From an uncultured Marinifilum sp. (GTDB lineage: Bacteria > Bacteroidota > Bacteroidia > Bacteroidales > Marinifilaceae), in NCBI RefSeq assembly GCF_963677195.1, contig NZ_OY781918.1:4739822-4803821 (forward strand): DNA of 64,000 bases, in the 5' to 3' direction. The notes under the pieces are model-generated. The model saw nothing but the letters and a program-made list of their open reading frames with translations. It did no database searches and was not told where the DNA came from. Shown one piece after another: positions 36,293 to 45,153 of this stretch. A program made the translations under genes and the position numbers. Positions within the stretch are counted from its first letter, which is position 1. Every line of letters starts with the position of its first letter.

Positions 36293-37930
36293 TTATTCAG
36301 TTGGACGAGCTTCGTATTTATAAACAACAAAGTTATCAAAGTACACATCAATAGATGCACCGCCCTTATAAATTAAGAACGCTACTGTGTATTTTTGTCC
36401 GTCTCCTTTAAACTGAGCTGATTTATTAGCCCACTGTCCGGTAATACTTGGGTTAAACCAACCACCATAAATCTTACCATCATTTACTGTGCCATCGTCA
36501 TTTGCAAGAGAAATTCTTGACTCCCAAACAGCGCCACCATCATTAGCAACATAGTAGTCGAATGAGTAATCATATGTTTCACCTGCTTCCAATACAAATG
36601 ATCCACTATTACCAAAAGCAGTATTTGCATCATCAACTGTTTTAACTGCATGCATACTATAAGCACCATCCTTAACAATGTCTGTTGAGTACTCAGCAAG
36701 CCCGGTTGGGATACGGCTACTATCATAAGTTGGTGGTGTTTGCCACATACCTCCTCCGCTTTCAAAACCTGAATCTGAAACAAGGTTTGGCTTGTACATT
36801 GCAACTGAAACATCAGTAAAGGCAGCTAAATCTCGTTGATCAAGAGATTGAATAGTGTTTCCAACATATGATACAGTAATGTTATCTGAGTTGTAAATAG
36901 GCTCAGCAAGACTTAGTTCAATAATAGTACCATTAGAACTACTTACCTTAGCACTTTGAACAGCAATATCCTGATCGAAACCATTTGGATTAGTTACATG
37001 AACAGTAAAATTATCTTCCAGGCCACTAAAAGCCTTCACCTCACCACTAACACTAATTTTAATGGTTTCATCTTCAGCTTCAACAATATTTCCTGTTAAC
37101 TCGAAAGGTAAATTCGATTTGTTCACCTTTACTTTTAAAGGCACATATTTCATTTTGTAACCTGCAGGAATGTTATTGCCAGTTCTTGAACAAACCAATC
37201 GGGAATAAAAAGTTCCTAATTTATAGAAATATGCAACCGCAGCTGAATCTGTTGAAGTGGAAGGATTTCCTCCATTAAAATACCATGTTCTGTCGGTTGG
37301 ACGACCAACAGTAGTCATATCCACGAACTTTAATGATTCTCCGGCCATAATTTCAATAGTAGGCCAAGAAGCAGAATCGGCAAGGAAAACCTGCTGATCG
37401 AAATTTACATTAGCATCTGCAATTTCAACATCTTCATAAAATACTTTTAATGCAGACTGAATAGTATCATAAACATCAACAACAAATGTAGTATCGATAA
37501 CCCATTCTCCATTTTGATAAACAGCTTCTAAAGTATCAAGACCTTTAAAAGAAACATATTCATCAAAAGTATTTCTAAGTCTTACATTTTGCAGACCCGC
37601 TTTAGTAAATAAAATATGAACAGTTTCATCGAATGAAGAAGTAGTAGCTTCTTCATCTATAAATGGATAATAAGTTGAATCCTGACGTGTAATTCCACCA
37701 GTTAAGAATTTACATCCACTTTCTTCCGAAAACGACCAAACATGACTAGTTGCGTTATGAGAAAGATCCGAAAATGATAAATAATCCTCTACACCAACCA
37801 AAGATGCTTCTCCAAATGTACTGGTATACCAATCTACATCCGAATATTCATTTAATGGTTCATAGTCTGCCTCACAAGCAAATACCATTGCCAGGACAGA
37901 GAATACGAATAATAATTTTATATTTTTCAT
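36293..37930 (-). CDS. Surface glycan-binding lipoprotein (SusE/SusF-position) with PKD-like and CBM4-like domains
   Basis: A 545-residue lipoprotein (lipobox VFAC). The middle (about 190-275) has a PKD-like segment around MAGESLKFVDMTTVGRPTD. An Ig-like domain follows (about 280-385), and the C-terminus (about 390-540) is a jelly roll starting NLVSDSGFESGGG and ending DVYFDNFVVYKYE, as in CBM4/CBM22-like modules. It probably captures galactan at the cell surface and feeds GH16 and SusCD. It is third in the SusC operon, 15 bases after SusD. Binding specificity cannot be read from the sequence. Confidence 0.85.
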   Translation of the reverse strand: MKNIKLLFVFSVLAMVFACEADYEPLNEYSDVDWYTSTFGEASLVGVEDYLSFSDLSHNATSHVWSFSEESGCKFLTGGITRQDSTYYPFIDEEATTSSFDETVHILFTKAGLQNVRLRNTFDEYVSFKGLDTLEAVYQNGEWVIDTTFVVDVYDTIQSALKVFYEDVEIADANVNFDQQVFLADSASWPTIEIMAGESLKFVDMTTVGRPTDRTWYFNGGNPSTSTDSAAVAYFYKLGTFYSRLVCSRTGNNIPAGYKMKYVPLKVKVNKSNLPFELTGNIVEAEDETIKISVSGEVKAFSGLEDNFTVHVTNPNGFDQDIAVQSAKVSSSNGTIIELSLAEPIYNSDNITVSYVGNTIQSLDQRDLAAFTDVSVAMYKPNLVSDSGFESGGGMWQTPPTYDSSRIPTGLAEYSTDIVKDGAYSMHAVKTVDDANTAFGNSGSFVLEAGETYDYSFDYYVANDGGAVWESRISLANDDGTVNDGKIYGGWFNPSITGQWANKSAQFKGDGQKYTVAFLIYKGGASIDVYFDNFVVYKYEARPTE

Positions 37931-37945
37931 ATTGTTTTTTTCTTT

Positions 37946-39730
37946 TTAGTTAATCATTGAGTTAGCCGTTGTTTCACTTGTTGGAATTGGCCAATATGCA
38001 TGCTCCGACTCATTATAATTTATTGAAGCCTGAATAAACTCGTTCGACTTATAGTCAAAGTCTGTTGCATCGGCATGCTCAAGAACACTACCCCAACGAG
38101 TAACATCTTTATCTTGAAGTTCACTAAAGAATGTATAATCACTTCGCTTATAATACCTTCCAGCTAAATCTTCTAATCTTTCTTTTGTTATACCCCAACG
38201 TCTCATATCTATTTGACGAATACCAAATCCTTCAGCAGACAACTCCAATGGTCGCTCTTTATACATTAAATGCTCCATTAAAGTTTGTGCAGTATAAGTT
38301 ACTTCGTCATGAGTAGATGTAGCAAACGGACTTGAAGCCTGATTTCCTAATAAAAGAAGAGCTGAACGATAACGAACGGCATTAATTAAGCTTAGTGCAT
38401 TTTGAACACCTCCGTCGTTAGCACCACCTTCTATTAAACATTCCGCCATCATTAAAAGTACATCCGAGTAACGAATTACTCTAAAGTTAATACCAGACTT
38501 AGTATTTGTAACCTTCTCGTTATCATAAATATCCCAATTGGTCATTTTTCTCCAATAAGCACACTCTGCATTGTTAAAAACAGTTCCATCGGCAGTAACA
38601 GATCCTTCATAATACGACATATCATCATCATCAACCAATGCAACAGAATAGGATGTTCTTAAAGAATAATGTCTTAATCTTTGAGTTCCATCATCTTCGG
38701 TTACCAGGTTTCTTGGATCGTTTGGATCCATAGGATCTTCTTTATAAGCCATGATTAACCAATTGGAAGGATAGTTAGATCTCCAACCTCCTACAGGACT
38801 AAACTGATAGTGGTAAGTGTTGCTTGTTCCTTCAGCAGACCATTCTGTTTCACTTGGTTTAGCATCTTCATCGTAACTAATTTCTAAAACAGATTCCTGA
38901 TTAAATTCGTTTTGAGTAGTAAAATTATCACCAATATTATCCATCAATGTATATACTCCACTGTTAATTACTTCAGCAAAATATTCTGCAGCTTTTGAAT
39001 AATCGTTATCGTACAAATAGCTTTTCCCAAGAACAGTTGCAGCAGCTCCAGCTGTCACTCTCACTAGGTCGCCATACTTTTCGTCAGGAGAACCTGAAGA
39101 ATCGTAATTAACCCATTGCAAAGGCAAATTTTGTCTTGCATACTCCAAATCAGCACGGAAAAATTCTTGAATTACAGCAGCATCTGTTAATGGTTGATTA
39201 AATTCCGATTGATCCTGAGGAACAAAATCGTATAGAATTACATTCCCATTATTATATGAACTGTGAAGATAGAAGTAAAATAATCCTCTAAAGAATCGTG
39301 CTTGTCCCATTAAATGAGTCCACTCTTCTTTATTATCTTCTGTTGTCATATCTGCTTCAATTCCGTTTAAGCCATCGATTACCTGATTGGCACGGAATAT
39401 TCCTTTATAAAGATTATCCCATTTATTATTAGCTCCTGCCGATGAAGCAGTAAACATCTGCAAATAATAAGGATCAGACGTATTAGGACGCCCCCATCCT
39501 GGATAACACATGTCACTACGGCGCAGCTCTTCGCTTACCCCCATTAATCCAGGATTTTTAAATTGATTATAAACAGCGTTTAAACCTGTACTACAATCCG
39601 TCAAGTTCCGCCAGAAACTTTCAGTAGTAATCTCATTGGGGTTTACCTCAGTAAGATAATCATCATCGCAACTGCTGAATGACAGTACAACCAAAACAGC
39701 CGCTATATATTTTATTATATTAATCTTCAT
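37946..39730 (-). CDS. susD: SusD-family glycan-binding outer-membrane lipoprotein
   Basis: A 594-residue SusD-family lipoprotein (lipobox LSFSSC). The N-terminal TESFWRNLTDCSTGLNAVYNQF and the helical repeats (ARFFRGLFYFYLH, GKSYLYDNDYSKAAEYF) are the TPR-like core of the family. The C-terminal NAVRYRSA and RPLELSAEGFGIRQIDMRRWG motifs are typical. It sits on the SusC barrel as a lid and binds oligosaccharide for import. It is 18 bases after SusC in the operon. The symbol names the family role, and the ligand is inferred from the locus. Confidence 0.95.
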   Translation of the reverse strand: MKINIIKYIAAVLVVLSFSSCDDDYLTEVNPNEITTESFWRNLTDCSTGLNAVYNQFKNPGLMGVSEELRRSDMCYPGWGRPNTSDPYYLQMFTASSAGANNKWDNLYKGIFRANQVIDGLNGIEADMTTEDNKEEWTHLMGQARFFRGLFYFYLHSSYNNGNVILYDFVPQDQSEFNQPLTDAAVIQEFFRADLEYARQNLPLQWVNYDSSGSPDEKYGDLVRVTAGAAATVLGKSYLYDNDYSKAAEYFAEVINSGVYTLMDNIGDNFTTQNEFNQESVLEISYDEDAKPSETEWSAEGTSNTYHYQFSPVGGWRSNYPSNWLIMAYKEDPMDPNDPRNLVTEDDGTQRLRHYSLRTSYSVALVDDDDMSYYEGSVTADGTVFNNAECAYWRKMTNWDIYDNEKVTNTKSGINFRVIRYSDVLLMMAECLIEGGANDGGVQNALSLINAVRYRSALLLLGNQASSPFATSTHDEVTYTAQTLMEHLMYKERPLELSAEGFGIRQIDMRRWGITKERLEDLAGRYYKRSDYTFFSELQDKDVTRWGSVLEHADATDFDYKSNEFIQASINYNESEHAYWPIPTSETTANSMIN

Positions 39731-39748
39731 TTTTTCAACTTTTAAAAA

Positions 39749-42700
39749 TTAGAAATCTAGCTGAACTCCCACTCTATATTGTGAACTAATTGGGTAATTA
39801 CCTTTATCTAAACCACGAGTTGCCAAACCGTCGTTACCAACCTCAGGATCGTAGCCAGTATATTTAGTAAGAGTTAATGGATTATCAGCAGCTACATAGA
39901 ATCTAAGCTTATTGATTCCAGCTTTAGAGATTAATTTCTTAGGCAGAGAATAACCTAAAGTAACGTTTCTTAAACGTACATAAGAACCATCTTCAACCCA
40001 AATATCAGACCATGCTCTGTAGTTATCATGACTACTACCACGGTTTGCAGGAATTACACCATAAGGGTTATCTTCGTGCCATTGATATAATAAATCTTTA
40101 TGAGTTCCTGTAGTAAAAGCATACATTCTTGAGCCATTCACAATTTCCTGACCTACAGCGGCGAACCATTGCATAGAGAAATCAATTCCTTTGTAATTAC
40201 AGTTAAAGTTTAATCCAACTTCATACTCAGGAGTACCACTTCCACCATAAACACGATCACTCTCATCAATTGTATTATCATCATTCTGATCTACATAAAT
40301 TAGGTCACCCATTTTAGCTGATGAATTAATTTTTTGGTAAGCAGCAAGCTTCTCTTTTGTATTAATAATACCATCTGTTTCCATTACCATAAAAGCACCC
40401 GCTTCGTAACCTTCTTTAATAACAGTAATTTTATCGTTATTACCGCTTACACTAATTGGATTACCACTTGCAAAATAAGATACTTCATTAGATCCGGCCA
40501 TTCTGGTTACCTCATTAACATTTTTAGTATAAGTAGCACTTACACCCCATGAAAATTTACCATGATGACGATAATTGGCAGCTATTTCAATACCTCTATT
40601 CGTCATATCGCCCACATTCAAAATAACATCTTGATTTTGTCCTGCACCAGCAGCAGTAGGAACTAAAAGAGGAAATAAAAGATCTTTCTTTTCAGTATCA
40701 TATAAATCAACATTTAATGTTAATTTATTACTAAAGAATGCCATATCAATACCCAAGTTCTTTTGAACAGAAGTTTCCCACTGAACATTAGGGTTTGCAT
40801 AACCCGTTTGAATACTTCCTAAACCTAATGATGTAGTTTCTTCAACACCATTTGCATAATCGTATCCTGAGCTAATTGTTGCAGCATAACTGTAATCTAA
40901 AATACTTTGATTACCTGTTGTACCGTAACTTGCTCTAACTTTTAACGAATTAATTGTATTGGTTAATCCCTTGAAGAAATCTTCATCGGCCACATTCCAA
41001 CTTGCCGAAGCTGAAGGGAATGTTTTCCATCTATAGTCTTCTCCAAATCTTGAAGATCCATCTCTACGAGCACTAACACTCACGTTATAGCGACCATCTT
41101 TATAGGTATATTGAACACGACCTAAGAAACCAAGTAATTTATTTGTTTTATCTTGAGTCCAGTCATTTCCAATACCAACAGCATAATCAGCCGTTGTTTG
41201 TCCTAAATTAGGAACCTCGTTACTAGTTAAATCTTTTCCTGATGCCCAGAAACTTGTATATTCAAATTCTTCAAGTGAAGCATTTGCTAATACCTTAATC
41301 TGGTGATCACCGAACTTTTTATTATAGTTTAAACCACCTTCCCAGGTAAAACTGGTATTACGATCACTAGTGTTTTTTACTCCTGAACGTGTATTAGAGT
41401 TAATTACCAATTCACCTTCTTCATCATATACCTCAAACAATGGATTAATTAAAACTCTGGTATTATTTCCATAAACCACACCTAAACGAGTTCTAAAATT
41501 TAAACCTTTCATTAATTCAAGGTTAATATCTAAATTACCGTTAAAAGACTCTCCGTTACGAGTATCTGTTTGCTTTAATTTAGACATTACAGTACCTAGT
41601 TGTAGCTTATCATTTTCCTGACCTCCATCATCAAATGTACTTGCATTAGGATCAAGAGGTGGCTGATAAGGCTTATATTTATATGCCTCGTATAATAAAT
41701 TCCATGCGGCATATTTTTGCTCATCTACTTTAAAACCAAGACCAGTTTTAATGGTCCATTTTCCTTTTTTGTAAGATGTATTTGCTCTAACATTGAATCT
41801 TTGGTAATTGGTATTAATCAAAGTACCTTCCTGCTCAAAGTATGATCCTACTACGTTATAAGTGAGATCTTTTTTACCACCTGAAACATTTACACTATAA
41901 TTCTGAACCTTGGCATTATCATTTTCAATAACATCAACAATATTTGTATTATTAGTAAAGTTATCTACACCATTTTCTAATGAAGTCCAAATATTATCAG
42001 AAAAAGCTGTTGCATCTAAGTGGTTTTTATTGTAAAATAATGTTTGGAAGTATTCTTCAAAATTAAGAAGATCAAGACCCGAAGTAATTTTCTGAATACC
42101 GTAATAACCGTTTGCAGAAATTTTCATTTCTCCGGCTTTACCCGACTTAGTAGTTACCAAAATTACCCCTGCAGCACCACGAGTACCATAAATAGCACAA
42201 GATGCAGCATCCTTAAGTACATCGACTGTTTCAATCTCATTACTGCTTAAACCAGGATCACCTTCTTGAGGAATTCCGTCAACAACCCATAATGGATCAT
42301 TTTGTCCGTTAATAGAACTGATACCACGAATTTGGATGTTTGCGCTTGCTCCTGGAGCACCAGAACTCGCCTGTACACTAACCCCAGCAATACTACCTTG
42401 CAAAGCAGATCCAAGGTCGGAAGTAGAAATTTTTTCTAATTCTTCAGCTTTTACCTGAACAACAGCACCAGTAACTTCTTTTTTTCTTTGTGTACCATAA
42501 CCAATAGCTACCACCTCGTTAATGTTAAAAGACTGTGGTTCCATTGAAACATCAATCTTAGAACCGGTAACTATTCTTTCAATGGTTTGCATACCCATAA
42601 AGCTAAAAACAAGAGTTTCCCCATTATTAGCTTTTAAGCTATAATTACCATCAATATCTGTAATTGTTCCAACAGTTTTACCTTTTAGAACAACACTAAC

Positions 42701-42847
42701 ACCGGGTATTCCCATGTTATCTTCTGTTGAGATAACCTTACCCCGGACTGTTAACTGTTGACCATACATATTGAAAGTCAACATCAACAAGAGAGATACT
42801 ATTATGCCTCTTGTTTTCCATGAACTTCTGTAACTCACGTCCTTCAT
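39749..42847 (-). CDS. susC: SusC-family TonB-dependent oligosaccharide transporter
   Basis: A 1032-residue outer-membrane protein. A signal peptide (to about residue 29) is followed by a carboxypeptidase-like regulatory domain (about 30-110: GKVISTEDNMGIPGVSVVLKG), a TonB-box-like EVVAIGYGTQRKKEVTGAV, the plug (about 115-225, with the LWVVDGIP motif) and the 22-strand barrel to the C-terminal Phe. With SusD it imports galactan oligosaccharides using TonB energy. It is the first gene of a four-gene operon with a C-run promoter upstream. This is the only SusC/SusD pair in the window. Confidence 0.96.
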   Translation of the reverse strand: MKDVSYRSSWKTRGIIVSLLLMLTFNMYGQQLTVRGKVISTEDNMGIPGVSVVLKGKTVGTITDIDGNYSLKANNGETLVFSFMGMQTIERIVTGSKIDVSMEPQSFNINEVVAIGYGTQRKKEVTGAVVQVKAEELEKISTSDLGSALQGSIAGVSVQASSGAPGASANIQIRGISSINGQNDPLWVVDGIPQEGDPGLSSNEIETVDVLKDAASCAIYGTRGAAGVILVTTKSGKAGEMKISANGYYGIQKITSGLDLLNFEEYFQTLFYNKNHLDATAFSDNIWTSLENGVDNFTNNTNIVDVIENDNAKVQNYSVNVSGGKKDLTYNVVGSYFEQEGTLINTNYQRFNVRANTSYKKGKWTIKTGLGFKVDEQKYAAWNLLYEAYKYKPYQPPLDPNASTFDDGGQENDKLQLGTVMSKLKQTDTRNGESFNGNLDINLELMKGLNFRTRLGVVYGNNTRVLINPLFEVYDEEGELVINSNTRSGVKNTSDRNTSFTWEGGLNYNKKFGDHQIKVLANASLEEFEYTSFWASGKDLTSNEVPNLGQTTADYAVGIGNDWTQDKTNKLLGFLGRVQYTYKDGRYNVSVSARRDGSSRFGEDYRWKTFPSASASWNVADEDFFKGLTNTINSLKVRASYGTTGNQSILDYSYAATISSGYDYANGVEETTSLGLGSIQTGYANPNVQWETSVQKNLGIDMAFFSNKLTLNVDLYDTEKKDLLFPLLVPTAAGAGQNQDVILNVGDMTNRGIEIAANYRHHGKFSWGVSATYTKNVNEVTRMAGSNEVSYFASGNPISVSGNNDKITVIKEGYEAGAFMVMETDGIINTKEKLAAYQKINSSAKMGDLIYVDQNDDNTIDESDRVYGGSGTPEYEVGLNFNCNYKGIDFSMQWFAAVGQEIVNGSRMYAFTTGTHKDLLYQWHEDNPYGVIPANRGSSHDNYRAWSDIWVEDGSYVRLRNVTLGYSLPKKLISKAGINKLRFYVAADNPLTLTKYTGYDPEVGNDGLATRGLDKGNYPISSQYRVGVQLDF

Positions 42848-42904
42848 AAATTAAAAATAGATTAGTTTTTACAATTTATTCGCTGCTTAATACACTTTCT
42901 GAAA

Positions 42905-42967
42905 CAAATGTACCTTTCTTCAATGCAATCGTTGGAAAAAATTAGTTTCAATAGAAGGGGGATATTT
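42905..42967 (-). promoter_or_regulatory. Promoter with C-run element for the SusC operon
   Basis: On the minus strand AACAAATATCCCCCTTCTA (complement of GGGGG at 42957-42961) ends 44 bases before TACATTTG (42912-42905), a full match to TAnnTTTG. There is no TTTG at the -33 position, which fits an activator-dependent promoter. Confidence 0.7.
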
Positions 42968-43207
42968 GTTAAAAATTATAAAAATGACTTGAAATTTGAG
43001 GATTTGCTAAAAAAACAAGCGAATTACCATATAATCAACTTGCTTATTAACAGAGCACTACAATCACAACCTACCATATACCCCTCTTAATTAAACTTAT
43101 TCCTCCTAGTGGCATCTCATATATTATATAAAACTAAAAATCATAATAAAATTCTTAAAACTTGCATTAAAATAAGATTAGCCAACAGCAATAAAACTGT
43201 AAATAAG

Positions 43208-43265
43208 AACTAAATGTAACAAAAAAGAGGTGCTATAAAGCACCTCTTTTTTGTTACATTTAGTT
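43208..43265 (-). terminator. Very long perfect hairpin terminator after GH29
   Basis: Arms of 27 bases (43208-43234 and 43239-43265) pair perfectly around an ATAA loop. The inner part, AAAAAAGAGGTGCT with its complement, is a normal terminator with T runs on both strands. The outer part extends the pairing well past the T run. It lies 18 bases after the GH29 stop. Confidence 0.9.
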
Positions 43266-43282
43266 ATGTAGATCACAACAAA

Positions 43283-44803
43283 TTAGATCATTTTAATTTC
43301 GAATGCACATGCATAACATGCATCTCCATTTATGTCTGTCTTAATTTTAAGTCCGGATTCTCCAACTTGCCACTCACAATCTTTATCCATTCCCAGCATT
43401 TTTACAGATTTAATTTCTCCTTTACAGAGATCGCTTCCTTTGGCGAAGGATTTAACCAGATATTCACCATTTTTAGCAATATCCATAGCAATTACATATA
43501 TTTTGCCATCCTTTTGTGTAAATCTGAAATCATCGGCTGTAAGATTTTTATTCTTGCCTTCGGTATGATGACCTGTTTTTACTTCGGTAGGCCCCTCTCC
43601 AAAAATAGTCCAAGGACGAGTTCCATAAATAGCATCGCCATTAACACTTAGCCAGCTACCCATTTCAAGCAGAATATCTGCCTGATCCTGTGGAATTGTA
43701 CCATCAGCTTTTGGTCCTACATTAAGAAGCATATTACCATTTTTACTTACAATATCAATTAAATCATCAATTAAAGTGTTAGCATCTTTAGAATTCCAAT
43801 CGACAGTATAACACCAACTATTGGTTCCAATAGAAGTATCGGTTTGCCATGGAAATTTTCTGATATCAGCTAATTTTCCACGCTCAATATCCAATACATT
43901 TGATCCTTCAGGAAAAGTTTCATGTTTGAAATTCTTGGTTTGCAAAACCACATCTTTTTGCCAGTCAATTCCTTTGTTATAATAATAAGCAGCCAGTTGT
44001 TTGTGGTACGGAACAAATTCATCATGATCCAAAACAAAATCGAACCAAAGAATATCGGGTTGATAATTATCAATAATATCTTTTGTTCTATTCCACCACA
44101 TTTGCAGGAATTCTTTATCAGCGGGAGCATAATGATCATGCGCACGTGCATACAAATCGGCATATTGAGGATCGGCAGTATCAAAACCTTTTTTGTGAGT
44201 ATAGTAATTCCAGTTAAAAGCATAATGAGATGAAGCACCAAAATACAAGCCAGCATCTTTTGCAGCTTTCGACATTTCACCTAAAATATCTCGCTTTGGT
44301 CCCATATCAACAGAATTCCAACGAGTATAATTAGATTTATACATAGCAAAACCATCGTGATGCTCTGCCACTGGCACAACATATCTCGCTCCTGCCTTCT
44401 TAAATAAATCGACCCATTGCTTAGCATTAAATTTTTCAGCTTTAAACATCGGAATAAAATCCTTGTAACCAAATTCTCCAGGATTTCCATAAGTCTCTAC
44501 ATGATGTTTATAAAACTCACTTCCCTTTTCCTTAACAATCTCGCCATTAGGATTCCATTGTACCGAATCCATATACATCCAGCGAGGATACCATTCCGAG
44601 CCCCAGGCAGGAACACTATATGGCCCCCAATGTATAAAAATACCTAGTTTTGCATCCTGAAACCATGCTGGAGTTTGATACTTAGACAAAGAATTCCAAT
44701 CCTCCTCAAATGGCTCTGAGTTTACCATGCTCGTTTTTTTAGTATTCGTGCAGGAAACAAAAAAAGCCACAACCAATAACATACTAACTATAAGTCTTTT
44801 CAT
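43283..44803 (-). CDS. GH29 alpha-L-fucosidase/alpha-L-galactosidase family lipoprotein
   Basis: A 506-residue GH29 enzyme. The ATG at 44803 is chosen because it opens directly on a signal with lipobox FFVSC; longer starts up to 44836 would add a Lys-rich leader. IFIHWGPYSVPA, AEHHDGFAMY and PDILWFDFV (nucleophile D255) mark the family, and a C-terminal Ig-like domain ends it. By context it is a candidate exo-alpha-L-galactosidase acting after sulfate removal. It is a single-gene unit with a C-run promoter, next to the SusC operon and the sensor gene. Confidence 0.9.
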   Translation of the reverse strand: MKRLIVSMLLVVAFFVSCTNTKKTSMVNSEPFEEDWNSLSKYQTPAWFQDAKLGIFIHWGPYSVPAWGSEWYPRWMYMDSVQWNPNGEIVKEKGSEFYKHHVETYGNPGEFGYKDFIPMFKAEKFNAKQWVDLFKKAGARYVVPVAEHHDGFAMYKSNYTRWNSVDMGPKRDILGEMSKAAKDAGLYFGASSHYAFNWNYYTHKKGFDTADPQYADLYARAHDHYAPADKEFLQMWWNRTKDIIDNYQPDILWFDFVLDHDEFVPYHKQLAAYYYNKGIDWQKDVVLQTKNFKHETFPEGSNVLDIERGKLADIRKFPWQTDTSIGTNSWCYTVDWNSKDANTLIDDLIDIVSKNGNMLLNVGPKADGTIPQDQADILLEMGSWLSVNGDAIYGTRPWTIFGEGPTEVKTGHHTEGKNKNLTADDFRFTQKDGKIYVIAMDIAKNGEYLVKSFAKGSDLCKGEIKSVKMLGMDKDCEWQVGESGLKIKTDINGDACYACAFEIKMI

Positions 44804-44974
44804 TTGTTTAATTTTTTTCATCAAACACATCAGCAAGTTTAATACACACTTACATCTTGTTTAATAGTTCTTTATTAATTTGAAAAATAAGCCGAACCAG
44901 ATAATATATTTAAGCAGAAAATACATTTCCGGCACAGCTTGTTTTAAAACTTAAAAAGTGTATAAATTCTTCGA

Positions 44975-45036
44975 CAAAACTAATGTATCGGTTATATAAA
45001 CTCAGATACAAACTATTGAGATAATAAGGGGGTTTT
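44975..45036 (-). promoter_or_regulatory. Promoter with C-run element for GH29 at 43283
   Basis: On the minus strand AAAAACCCCCTTATTA (complement of GGGGG at 45028-45032) ends 45 bases before TAGTTTTG (44982-44975), a full TAnnTTTG match. Confidence 0.65.
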
Positions 45037-45062
45037 TCTTTTTCTAAAAGCTAAAATTTATA

Positions 45063-45097
45063 GCGAGGGTAATTTTAAAATATAAAAGGGGGATATT
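45063..45097 (-). promoter_or_regulatory. Additional pair of C-run elements upstream of GH29
   Basis: AAAATATCCCCCTTTTA (GGGGG at 45088-45092 on the plus strand) and a weaker CCCTCGC (GGG at 45066-45068) lie 22 bases apart in the same orientation, with no -7 box at the usual distance. They may be extra binding sites for the same regulator. Confidence 0.45.
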
Positions 45098-45102
45098 TTA
45101 AA

Positions 45103-45135
45103 ACAAAAAAGAGAGCAACTACTATGCTGCCCTCT
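45103..45135 (-). terminator. Terminator of the hybrid sensor gene
   Basis: On the minus strand AGAGGGCAG / TTGCTCTCT (one G-U) with an 8-base loop runs into TTTTTTGTTTT, 19 bases after the stop. Confidence 0.75.
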
Positions 45136-45153
45136 ACTTTCTGTCTTCTTTTT

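Larger units (their letters stand above)
42848..43282. other. Intergenic region upstream of SusC
   Basis: About 435 bases holding the SusC promoter/operator (42905-42967) and a long perfect hairpin that ends the GH29 unit (43208-43265). A short open frame at 42908-43090 overlaps the promoter and is not thought to be a gene. An isolated CCCCTCTTAA at 43081 faces right with no gene to serve. Confidence 0.7.
44804..45153. other. Intergenic region between GH29 and the sensor gene
   Basis: About 350 bases with the GH29 promoter, three C-run elements (45028-45032, 45066-45068, 45088-45092) and the terminator of the sensor gene (45103-45135). No gene is seen. Confidence 0.65.

Noticed and set aside
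42908..43090. A 60-codon plus-strand frame upstream of SusC
   Set aside because: It overlaps the SusC -7 box and C-run element and has no recognisable protein features.
43081..43090. CCCCTCTTAA resembling the operator, facing right
   Set aside because: No rightward gene follows and no -7 box lies at the usual distance; treated as chance similarity.
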